Positions 8,646 through 16,209 of a stretch of 52,862 nt of DNA are shown in pieces. The stretch is taken from positions 1 to 52,862 of the forward strand of contig JBCBGC010000045.1 in the NCBI GenBank assembly GCA_038527215.1, in the 5' to 3' direction. This stretch comes from JAWPMV01 sp038527215. Its GTDB lineage: Bacteria > Bacteroidota > Bacteroidia > J057. The first letter of the stretch is position 1, and each line of letters starts with the position of its first letter. Position numbers and translations under genes: made by a program. The notes below the pieces were generated by a model. That model was given only the letters and a program-made list of their open reading frames with translations. It had not been told where the DNA came from and did no database searches.

Positions 8646-9162
8646 GGCGGCCGGCTTTTTCCATAACAAAATCTTTCATGCGATGGGCCGCCTCATGCGG
8701 CAAGCCCGGGATGCTCAGATCACTGCTGTCTCCCCCCGCGGTAAATACCTTGACCGTAGCCAGACCGAAGAGTTTTTCAATGGGGCCTTCACTCACGGAG
8801 GCATGTTGGATGCGGGTAAAAGGCACGGTCGTCGTTCGCTGCCAGATCAAGCCTTTTTTATAAATAAGGTCTCTTTCCCGTACGGCGTAGGCTTTTTTCC
8901 GAAAGCCTTTTACCAATAGAAACAAACGGAAGGCAAAATAAAGCGCCCATAGACTCAGCCCCAAAAGGCCCAGCCAAAGCATACCATTGGCGGTGGCAAA
9001 GTAGATGCCCACCGAAACCGGAATGAGGAATAAGGCATTGCCAATGATGGAGCCAATCAAACTGACGTTGAGATACTTTTCATCCAGGCCTTGAAACTCG
9101 GCCTCCTCCACCTGAGGAAGGGCCTGGACATCTACAGTGGGGTTGGTAAAAACCGAAGACAT
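8632..9162 (-). CDS. PH-domain membrane protein, YdbS-like
   Basis: 176 residues from the ATG at 9160-9162 (MSSVFTNPTVDVQALP). Two helices near residues 40-85 (IGSIIGNALFLIPVSVGIYF and GMLWLGLLGLSLWALYFAFRL) precede one bPH2 domain with the core YKKGLIWQRTTTVPFTRIQHASVSEGP and a C-terminal helix. YdbS and YdbT homologues are nearly always paired, and these two genes overlap by 14 bp, so they should form one membrane complex. The gene starts 102 bp after the ribF stop and may share its transcript. Confidence 0.85.
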   Translation of the reverse strand: MSSVFTNPTVDVQALPQVEEAEFQGLDEKYLNVSLIGSIIGNALFLIPVSVGIYFATANGMLWLGLLGLSLWALYFAFRLFLLVKGFRKKAYAVRERDLIYKKGLIWQRTTTVPFTRIQHASVSEGPIEKLFGLATVKVFTAGGDSSDLSIPGLPHEAAHRMKDFVMEKAGRHESA

Positions 9163-9264
9163 AGGGCAGAAATAGCAAATAGGCGGGAACATACCCGTCC
9201 TAAAGATAGGGGCAATTCGCTAAGGGTTCAAAAAGAGGGATGGCCAGGGCAGATCAGCCCATGC

Positions 9265-10203
9265 TTAAGAGGAAAAGGAAGCTACTAACTCTCGTCCATT
9301 AGCTTCATCCCTTTTCATCGCAGTCATTAGTTCATCCAGACCCTTAAATTTCTGTTGTCCACGCAGGAAGGAAAGGAACTCCACCCGCAGCACCTGGTCG
9401 TAGATGTCCCGGTTAAAATCGAAGATAAAAACTTCGTAGAATTGCTGGGTGCCGCCCATGGTAGGTTTGGAGCCAATGCTCATCAGGCCGTGGTGGATTT
9501 CTTCTCCCAGCATGGCCCGGACCAGATATACCCCATCAGTAGGGATCAGTTTATGGGGCTCCAGCGGATCAAGATTGGCCGTGGGATAACCGAGGGTCCT
9601 GCCTTGCTTGGCTCCGTGAACGACGGTGCCAGAGAACCCATATGCATAACCCAGGTAGGTATTGGCTGTGGAGACATCTCCGGCAGCCAGGGCTTTGCGG
9701 ATTTTGGTACTGGAGATATTCGCATCGTCGATGGCCTGGGCGGGGATTTCCTCCACCTCAAACTGAAGCTCCTGCGCCAGTTCCTGCAGTTCTTCAATGC
9801 CCCCGGTTCGGTTTTTACCAAAGCGATGGTCATAGCCAATCACGATCTTTTGGATGCCGATTTTGCCGATCAGGGTGTCTCGGATAAAAGCCTTGGAAGG
9901 TGTGCGGGAAAATTCCTTGGTAAATGGAATCAGCAATAGCTTGTCCAGGCCCATCTCATCCAGCATTTGGATCTTTTCCTCCAGCGAGTGCAACAACCTA
10001 AGGGGATTGTTTTCGGGAAAAAGCACCAAACGAGGGTGCGGATGAAAGCTGATCAGCACACTTTCTCCGTGGAGGCGTTTGGCCTCCTCAATGATACGAC
10101 GCAAGATCACTTTGTGCCCCTGATGTAGGCCATCAAAGGTACCGATGGTAGCTACGGGATGGGGTCCTGCCGTATAGGCATCTAGCGATTGGAAAACTTT
10201 CAT
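9265..10203 (-). CDS. ribF: Bifunctional riboflavin kinase / FAD synthetase
   Basis: 312 residues, normal for RibF. The N-terminal nucleotidyltransferase half has the GTFDGLHQGH motif at residues 21-30 and a later KIVIGYDHRFGKNRTG segment; the C-terminal flavokinase half has GRTLGYPTANLDP and a late GLDELMTAMKRD helix. The enzyme phosphorylates riboflavin to FMN and adenylates FMN to FAD in the cytoplasm. In many bacteria truB and ribF are adjacent; here truB is upstream in the same direction, but 611 bp of palindrome-rich sequence separates them, so ribF may have its own promoter. Confidence 0.95.
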   Translation of the reverse strand: MKVFQSLDAYTAGPHPVATIGTFDGLHQGHKVILRRIIEEAKRLHGESVLISFHPHPRLVLFPENNPLRLLHSLEEKIQMLDEMGLDKLLLIPFTKEFSRTPSKAFIRDTLIGKIGIQKIVIGYDHRFGKNRTGGIEELQELAQELQFEVEEIPAQAIDDANISSTKIRKALAAGDVSTANTYLGYAYGFSGTVVHGAKQGRTLGYPTANLDPLEPHKLIPTDGVYLVRAMLGEEIHHGLMSIGSKPTMGGTQQFYEVFIFDFNRDIYDQVLRVEFLSFLRGQQKFKGLDELMTAMKRDEANGRELVASFSS

Positions 10204-10342
10204 CCAAAGGTCAAATAGAGGAAAAAATCGACAGGTAAATGTTTAGGTGGGCATGCCGATTCCTAATTATCGGCAAGTTACTGGATGCGGCTTTTTGCTG
10301 CAAGCCTTTCGGGCAATGGTTTTTATCATGCAAGTCGATCAC

Positions 10343-10503
10343 CCAGGGGGCATCCCTGGAGAGACGCATCGCATGCGTCTCTATGATCGGTATCCGGTAC
10401 CGGAGAAACTAGTCCGGAATTCATCCGCGAATTCCATCACCCAGGTGATGCTCCCTATGGAGACGGATGCAATCCGTCTCTACCCAATTCACGATATAAT
10501 CGT
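10343..10503. repeat. Run of seven perfect inverted repeats (REP-like cluster)
   Basis: Seven perfect inverted repeats follow one another: CCAGGG/CCCTGG (10343-10348, 10354-10359); GAGACGCAT-CGC-ATGCGTCTC (10361-10381); TCCGGTACCGGA (10393-10404); GGAATTC/GAATTCC (10416-10422, 10429-10435); CATCACC-CA-GGTGATG (10435-10450); GAGACGGAT-GCA-ATCCGTCTC (10460-10480); ACGAT-ATA-ATCGT (10491-10503). The two GAGACGxAT units share the layout (9-bp arms, 3-bp loop) and resemble REP-type extragenic palindromes known from several phyla. No transposase or RAYT gene is near. Confidence 0.8.
10373..10427. repeat. Diverged direct repeat, copy 1
   Basis: Starts ATGCGTCTC, continues through TATCCGG-TACCGGA and ends TCCGGAATTCATCCG. 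It aligns with the unit at 10753-10806, sharing ATGCGTCTC, TATCCGG, ACCGGA, CCGGA and ATCCG blocks in the same order with small indels. Confidence 0.6.
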
Positions 10504-10613
10504 CATCCTGGAATGGCCTCCGAATGAAGGGGGGGACCTATCTGGGCCCTTAGATTCCGACGTCCTGGCGGGGATCTCCATATTCATGGCGTGGTTTATA
10601 GAACTCTCGGAGA

Positions 10614-10658
10614 CCCCGGATAAGACTTTTGCCTTGTCGTTCAAAAGTCTTTCCGGGG
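10614..10658. repeat. Long bulged hairpin
   Basis: The arm CCCCGGATAAGACTTTTG (10614-10631) pairs with CAAAAGTCTTTCCGGGG (10642-10658): 17 base pairs with one bulged T and a 10-nt loop. No U-run follows on either strand, so a simple terminator is unlikely. Confidence 0.75.
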
Positions 10659-10752
10659 TGACATTAAGATATGTGTGGGTTCGGTTGTCTTCGACAAATT
10701 TTGTCTCTGGTAAAGCTTGACCAATGGTTCAACCCCAGCCGGTGCATTTTCC

Positions 10753-10806
10753 ATGCGTCTCCAAAATCCGTATCCGGAACCGGAAGAACAGCCCGGATTC
10801 TATCCG
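10753..10806. repeat. Diverged direct repeat, copy 2
   Basis: Second copy of the 54-bp unit at 10373-10427; it starts ATGCGTCTCC, contains TATCCGGAACCGGA and ends CCCGGATTCTATCCG. It lies directly behind the truB stop (on the minus strand) and keeps only one arm of the GAGACGCAT palindrome. Confidence 0.6.
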
Positions 10807-10814
10807 ACCAGGGA

Positions 10815-11483
10815 TCAGGGCTTAAACTCCGCTACAAAATCTTCGATTTGCCAGGCGTCTTCTACCCGGTATTCTCCAATGCGGGTTCGGCGTAACTCCT
10901 GGATGTACGCCCCCACGCCAAGGGCTTGGCCGAGGTCGTGTACCAGCGAACGGATGTAAGTGCCCTTGCTACACCGAATGCGGGCTTCAAAGACGGGCAG
11001 TTCCCATTCATCTTCGGTCAGCGCAAAATCATAGATATGCACTTGTCGGCTTTTGAGTTCCAGGCTTTTTCCTTTGCGGGCGGCTTTATAGGCGCGTTGT
11101 CCATCGACCTTCACTGCTGAGAAAATGGGCGGTACCTGTTCGATCAACCCCTTGAACTTTTCCATGGCTTTTTCCAGCGCCGCCCGATCCAGGTGACTGG
11201 CATCGGTCAGTTTTTCCTCCGGAAACTCTGCGTCGTAGCTGGGGGTAGTAGCGCCCAATTTCCCCCGGACCCAGTATTCCTTTTCCATTTCCTGAATCTG
11301 GTTGATGGTTTTGGTGTGGCGTCCCGTACAGAGAATCAGCAATCCGGTGGCCAGTGGATCGAGCGTCCCGGCATGACCTACCTTTTTAATGCGGATGGTG
11401 CCCCGAACCTTTTTTACTATATCAAAGGAAGTCCAGGTTTTGGGTTTATCGAATAAAAGTGTCTGACCAGCTAAAAAATCCAT
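10815..11483 (-). CDS. truB: tRNA pseudouridine(55) synthase
   Basis: 222 residues from the ATG at 11481-11483 (MDFLAGQTLLFDKP), chosen because the family begins about ten residues before the DKPxGxTS motif; a longer frame upstream adds unrelated sequence. The catalytic Asp42 lies in GHAGTLDPLATGLL. Further family blocks are KEYWVRGKLGATTPSYD, PPIFSAVKVDGQRAYKAAR and RIRCSKGTYIRSLVHDLG. The enzyme makes pseudouridine 55 in the T-loop of tRNAs. The protein ends soon after the catalytic domain (LRRTRIGEYRVEDAW...), without the C-terminal PUA domain of the E. coli enzyme, a common shorter form. Confidence 0.95.
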   Translation of the reverse strand: MDFLAGQTLLFDKPKTWTSFDIVKKVRGTIRIKKVGHAGTLDPLATGLLILCTGRHTKTINQIQEMEKEYWVRGKLGATTPSYDAEFPEEKLTDASHLDRAALEKAMEKFKGLIEQVPPIFSAVKVDGQRAYKAARKGKSLELKSRQVHIYDFALTEDEWELPVFEARIRCSKGTYIRSLVHDLGQALGVGAYIQELRRTRIGEYRVEDAWQIEDFVAEFKP

Positions 11484-11959
11484 GTCTGCAAAAATGGGGC
11501 AGGAAGATGGGAAGGTCAAACATATTTGCGGGATCAGGGTAGCCTTCCTAAAAAAGGTAATCATATCCATTGACTCACGCAGGTATTATTACCTGTTTTG
11601 GGAAAATACGTTTCAATAATTTGTAATTACAGGCTTGGTATTATAATTTATTGTGGCGAATATTTCTGTTTTCTGCGCACAAATGGGACTCAGAAAGACC
11701 GTATAGCCAACATTCATAACCCGGCATGTGGGCGGATAACCTCCCTCGGAAACATAGTTTTTCCGGTTTGGGACGTGTGAGAGCCTGTATGCGTATTATG
11801 GATCAAGCAAGGGATGTCTCCCTAATGCCGTGAATCGCCTCTGAAGCGATTATTTAGTCATTTTTCTCATGATGACTACCCCCTAAATTTCTGATCGGTT
11901 TTCTCCGGAAAATGCCGACCGAGTGAGGTATGTCATTAAACTCATAAACACTTACTGTA
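11484..11959. other. Gene-free interval between truB and the secreted giant protein
   Basis: 476 bp between divergent genes, so it should carry both promoters. It has AT-rich stretches near 11600-11660, and one imperfectly terminator-like inverted repeat AATCGC/GCGATT (11833-11838, 11846-11851) followed by TATTTAGTCATTTTT. I see no exact TTTG-N19-TAnnTTTG promoter and no RNA gene. Confidence 0.4.
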
Positions 11960-14900
11960 ATGTATTGCACACCTCTCTTCTTCCTTCGGGAAAGCATTTA
12001 CGGCCGGGGAAGAATTCAACCTCGACAATTATTAAAGTCCTTGCTGCTGGGGGTAGCTTTGATGAGCTTCCTGGGGCAAGATCTCTATGCGCAAACGGAA
12101 TCGGCCCTTCGTTTTGACGGTACCAATGACTGGATTGACATTGGGAGTACTACGCCTGCTATGCCTACCGGCAATTCACCCTGGACCGCAGAGGCCTGGG
12201 TCAAGACCAACCAAACCAACATCGGAAACTTTATCAGTTGGGGAACCCGCGCTACCAACCAGCGAGCGGGCATTGCAGTCAGAGGCGGCAAAGCCGCCTT
12301 TATCGGCCAGTATAATGATGTGACGGGTTTGGGTTCTTCTCCCGCTATCAATGATGGGGAATGGCACCATGTAGCGGTAACTTATGGTGGAGGAGCCTCC
12401 TTTGATGGGCAGCGAAATGGGGTGAAGATTTATGTAGACGGACGGCAGATTTCAGCCGGGGGAGGAGCGCGCAGTCCTATGAACCTGGTCGGCCAGCATT
12501 TTCGGATTGGGAATATCTCCCAGCCGAGTAACGGAGAGTATTTCAGGGGAGACCTGGACGAAGTCCGAATCTGGAATTACGCCCGCCCGGTGACTGAAAT
12601 CATTGAGACCAAGGATAAAACCTTGCAAGGAAACGAGGACGGGTTGATCGCCTATTACAATTTCAATCAGGATTTTACCGCTGCCACGACCACGGTTCCA
12701 GGAGCCAAAACAGCCAATAATGTAGCCGGTACCTTGAAAAACATGAGCCCACCGGTAGCGGCAGTTTCTCCTCCCTCCCTCTCGACTACTTCCTGCAACG
12801 TACAAATCGGGGACAATGCCTTTGGCGGCATCGTGTTCTATATTCTTCAGCCAGGTGATCCTGATTATGAAGCAGGTAAAGTCAAAGGCCTGGTGGCCTC
12901 CGAGGAAGACTTGCCTGGCCGTTACCCATATGGGTGTTATGGCATTGAAATCCCGAACCTGCCTACCTCTAATCAAGTCATCAAACCCGGACAACTATGG
13001 TATGAGCTTCCCGGATTGGATATTGGAGAAGGGTCTTCAAACCTACAGCATATCCTGGCCGCTCCCTGTCAGACGAGTGGAGGGGTAATGACTGCCGCAG
13101 TAGCTTGTAGTCAATATGGGGCCGGAGGCTTTAATGATTGGTATTTTCCCTCTATTGGAGAATCTATCAAAATGTATGAGCAGCATGCAGTAATTAATTT
13201 AGACCAGACCAAATCCTATCTGCTTTCCTCCACACGCAGCCCTCATAGAGATGTGTATTGGACTCGTCCTGGCGGTAGGGTCATGCTGGGCATGAATGAT
13301 CGGAGATCCAACCTCTACGTACGACCGATTCGGAAATTTACTCAGGTAGATAATGTGGCCGGAACCTCCACTTTATCCGCAGAGTTATTGCCGTTTGGCA
13401 GGGAAGGTAAGCCAGGTACTACCGATGTCAAGACAGATGGAACGGCAAAGTTGGAAGTGATGTTTGCCTATTTCGATGGAGATCCTGTCCCTACTCTCTC
13501 ACCTTCGACCCTTTGGAACACCCTGACAAGCAATGGAGACCTGACGACCAAATTTCAAGAACAAGGCCTGGCAGATATTACCCATAATGTTAGTGCTTCT
13601 ACTGCCTGGACCAAGCTGGATGGAGCAGGTACCGCTTACCTGACCACCGGTACCAATGGCAATACCTGGAATTACCATAAATTTTTTCGGGATGGCTATG
13701 CGAAAATCCCCGCTCCTGCCACGGCTCCCGTTCCTCCGGCCACTCAGTTCGACGAGTATACCATATTTGTGATGATCACGGATAAGACAGCACCGGTATT
13801 CAGTTCTGTAACTTCCACAGCAACGGAGTCGGAAGACGACCCGGGACAGTTAATTTCTTCCTCAGTCCATGCCTCCGTCGGTGTCTTTGATGGCTATGAT
13901 ATAGCCGATGCCAGAGGGATACGTAGCAATATCGTCATAGCTCCCAACGGTGATCAGGATGATTACCGCCTTATGATGCACGAAATGGGCCATAACTTTG
14001 GCTCCCCGGATTTATACCCAACGGAAAAAACCACCGTAAGCCTTCAAGGCGGAGGAACGGAGGAGAAGTATGCACATGAAATGGGGGGATTTGGCATGAT
14101 GGGTGATATGCGGGCTGCTACCGGTTTTCTGGGTTGGCACCGCTTCCGCTATGGCTGGTTGCCTGAGAATCGTACCAAACTGGTGAGAGAAGCCGGCCCC
14201 CAAACCTATACGTTGGCTAAGATTACGGATGCTACTGCTTCGACCAATCCTAAGATGATTGTTATCCCGGACGAAAATCATTATGCCAAGCAATGGGTAA
14301 TTGAGATCGCGCAGGATGTGAAGAAGCGAGACGAGCCTGCCATCAATACTGAAGGGGACCGTGTCATCGTCTATTCTGTAGAAGAACCCGCTCCCACAGG
14401 TAAGCGGGAAATCCGCTTATTATTCCGGGAGCCCCTGTCTTATCACATCGATCATAATACCACAGAATGGATTGAAAAGGTTAGTTTCTCCGAAGGACAA
14501 GGCTTCACCCAAAGGGAAAATGTCCCCTTTACCATGCAGGTCCTGGAAAAAACGGCCAACGGTTTCGAAATCTGTATCAATATTCCTCGCAAGCTTCAGG
14601 GAGGGCAATATCCCGATGACCAAACCAATGGCGGGTACCGACTGCATTTTTCATCCATTGGTGATGTATTGGTTAAAGAAGAGCCAAGTGGAAATTTCAA
14701 ATGGGGGGCAAGGAATAACTTCTTCCTAAGCAACCAGATTGACAATACCTATATCCGTCTGTGGCAGGGCAATATTCAATTGGTTTCCAAAGCTGATCAA
14801 AGTGTGGTGGATGAAATTGAATTAGATGCACCAGCAGGCTCAGTCTGGTATTTAACCGATGAAGGAAAAGTGCAGGTAAAAAATCCTGATGGAGAGGTGC

Positions 14901-16150
14901 TGTGGGCGAGTCATCCTGCTAACCAAACTTCACCAAATGGGGATTTCACCTTACAATTTGCCCTGGATGGAAATATCCAGATCCGAGAGACTGCCAATAT
15001 GGCTGCCTACCAATGGGACCTGAAATCTAACAGATTTACCCAGAGTAACAGTAGTGGTACGTATGTAGCGCTGAAGGATGGAAACATCCAGTTGATTAGC
15101 AAGGATACACAGGAAATGCTGGAAGAAATAGCGGTCAATGCCCCCGAAGGCTCCACCTGGTTTATAACTGATGAAGGGAAAATTCAGGTAAAAAAACCTA
15201 ATGGGGATGTGCTTTGGGAAAGTCATCCTGCTAACCAAACTTCACCAAATGGGGACTTCACCCTACAATTTGCCCTGGATGGAAATATCCAGATTCGAGA
15301 GACTGCCAGTATAGCTGCCTACCAATGGGACCTGAAATCTAACAGATTTACCCAGAGTAACAGTAGTGGTACGTATGTAGCGCTGAAGGATGGGAACATC
15401 CAACTGATCAGTTATGACACCCAGGAAATGCTGGAGGAAATCGGGGTCAATGCCCCTGAAGGCTCTACCTGGCATATCACCAATGAAGGGAAAATTCAGG
15501 TAAAAAACCCTGCCAATCAGGTGCTCTGGGCAAGCCATCCAGCCAATATTCCTTCTCCTGATGGGGCTTACACCTTGCAATTCACACTGGATGGAAACAT
15601 TTACACTCGTGCGTCGGACAATTTGAGTGGGTATATCTGGGATTTGCGATCACGGCAATTTGACAACAGCATCATCAGCAATACTTATCTTGCCTTAAAG
15701 GCGGGGAACATTCAATTGATCAATAAGGCAGATCAACAGGTGGCGGACCAAATAATTATAAATGCCCCTCAAAATGCCACTTGGAATATGACTAACGAAG
15801 GAAAAGTAGAGGTAACCAATGGTGGATCAGTTCTTTGGAGAAACTTCTCACCGAATTCCACTTCTCCAAATGGAACAAAGACCATTTCAGTAAATAAAAA
15901 TGATGGAAATTTTTCTATAGACAACTCCCCTCCTATCTATGGGATGCAGACCCTTTTCCCCACCGGAACCTACAGTGGTCATTACCTGACAATCAATGCG
16001 GGAAAGATCCAGTTAATAAATTATGGAGACCAATCGGTCTCAGAAGAATTGGATACGGGACAACCCACAGGTGCCATCTTTGGCGTAGACAATGCTGGCA
16101 AGATTACTGTCAAAGACAACGCCGGGAATGTTGTCTGGACCAAACCTTAA
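11960..16150 (+). CDS. Secreted LamG / DUF1566 / M6-type metalloprotease / lectin-repeat protein
   Basis: 1,396 residues. After a long basic N-terminus and hydrophobic segment (SLLLGVALMSFLGQDLYAQ, cut near residue 45) come: a LamG-type concanavalin fold (about 48-250, with WTAEAWVKT and WHHVAVTY); a DUF1566/Lcl_C-like domain (279-460, GGIVFY, FNDWYFPS, final RPIRKF); a zinc protease domain with H674-E-M-G-H678-N-F-G-S-P-D684 and a later MMGD and LGWHRFRYGW, as in M6 (immune inhibitor A) peptidases; and about five bulb-lectin-like repeats (888-1396). It should bind and cut glycoproteins or polysaccharide-linked protein outside the cell. No type IX secretion C-terminal domain is visible: the protein ends in the last repeat. 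A strong terminator follows. Confidence 0.85.
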   Translation: MYCTPLFFLRESIYGRGRIQPRQLLKSLLLGVALMSFLGQDLYAQTESALRFDGTNDWIDIGSTTPAMPTGNSPWTAEAWVKTNQTNIGNFISWGTRATNQRAGIAVRGGKAAFIGQYNDVTGLGSSPAINDGEWHHVAVTYGGGASFDGQRNGVKIYVDGRQISAGGGARSPMNLVGQHFRIGNISQPSNGEYFRGDLDEVRIWNYARPVTEIIETKDKTLQGNEDGLIAYYNFNQDFTAATTTVPGAKTANNVAGTLKNMSPPVAAVSPPSLSTTSCNVQIGDNAFGGIVFYILQPGDPDYEAGKVKGLVASEEDLPGRYPYGCYGIEIPNLPTSNQVIKPGQLWYELPGLDIGEGSSNLQHILAAPCQTSGGVMTAAVACSQYGAGGFNDWYFPSIGESIKMYEQHAVINLDQTKSYLLSSTRSPHRDVYWTRPGGRVMLGMNDRRSNLYVRPIRKFTQVDNVAGTSTLSAELLPFGREGKPGTTDVKTDGTAKLEVMFAYFDGDPVPTLSPSTLWNTLTSNGDLTTKFQEQGLADITHNVSASTAWTKLDGAGTAYLTTGTNGNTWNYHKFFRDGYAKIPAPATAPVPPATQFDEYTIFVMITDKTAPVFSSVTSTATESEDDPGQLISSSVHASVGVFDGYDIADARGIRSNIVIAPNGDQDDYRLMMHEMGHNFGSPDLYPTEKTTVSLQGGGTEEKYAHEMGGFGMMGDMRAATGFLGWHRFRYGWLPENRTKLVREAGPQTYTLAKITDATASTNPKMIVIPDENHYAKQWVIEIAQDVKKRDEPAINTEGDRVIVYSVEEPAPTGKREIRLLFREPLSYHIDHNTTEWIEKVSFSEGQGFTQRENVPFTMQVLEKTANGFEICINIPRKLQGGQYPDDQTNGGYRLHFSSIGDVLVKEEPSGNFKWGARNNFFLSNQIDNTYIRLWQGNIQLVSKADQSVVDEIELDAPAGSVWYLTDEGKVQVKNPDGEVLWASHPANQTSPNGDFTLQFALDGNIQIRETANMAAYQWDLKSNRFTQSNSSGTYVALKDGNIQLISKDTQEMLEEIAVNAPEGSTWFITDEGKIQVKKPNGDVLWESHPANQTSPNGDFTLQFALDGNIQIRETASIAAYQWDLKSNRFTQSNSSGTYVALKDGNIQLISYDTQEMLEEIGVNAPEGSTWHITNEGKIQVKNPANQVLWASHPANIPSPDGAYTLQFTLDGNIYTRASDNLSGYIWDLRSRQFDNSIISNTYLALKAGNIQLINKADQQVADQIIINAPQNATWNMTNEGKVEVTNGGSVLWRNFSPNSTSPNGTKTISVNKNDGNFSIDNSPPIYGMQTLFPTGTYSGHYLTINAGKIQLINYGDQSVSEELDTGQPTGAIFGVDNAGKITVKDNAGNVVWTKP
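14620..16147 (+). repeat. Tandem 104-residue lectin-like repeats
   Basis: Five units end the giant protein. Units 2 (14903-15214) and 3 (15215-15526) have a 312-bp period and are nearly identical over long stretches, for example AACCAAACTTCACC at 14921 and 15233. Units 1, 4 and 5 are diverged. Each carries NG-x-F/K-T-L-Q-F, a WDL or similar strand, a GNIQLI strand and EGKIQVK, resembling the beta-prism of bulb-type lectins. Confidence 0.85.
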
Positions 16151-16175
16151 TCAGACATAAACGACGACTATATCA

Positions 16176-16202
16176 GGGCAGGCGCAAGCCTGCCCTTTTT
16201 TT
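16176..16202 (+). terminator. Rho-independent terminator after the giant secreted protein
   Basis: Perfect 8-bp stem GGGCAGGC / GCCTGCCC with GCAA tetraloop followed by seven T, 25 bp past the stop codon. Confidence 0.9.
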
Positions 16203-16209
16203 ATCCGCC

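Larger units (their letters stand above)
10204..10814. other. Gene-free interval between truB and ribF, repeat-rich
   Basis: This 611-bp interval holds no convincing gene. It contains a tight run of perfect inverted repeats (10343-10503), a long hairpin (10614-10658), a 13-bp palindrome (10693-10705, GACAAA-T-TTTGTC) and two diverged copies of a 54-bp unit. The open frames that cross it are forced through the palindromes and have no recognisable product. It appears to be an insertion of repeats between two genes that are often neighbours. Confidence 0.7.

Noticed and set aside
10247..10720. A 157-codon plus-strand frame between truB and ribF
   Set aside because: It runs through all the palindromes, has no start signal, and its product shows repeat-driven low-quality sequence rather than a domain.
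11833..11851. Inverted repeat AATCGC/GCGATT followed by T-rich sequence as a terminator
   Set aside because: No plus-strand gene ends upstream of it, and the stem is short and the tail interrupted.
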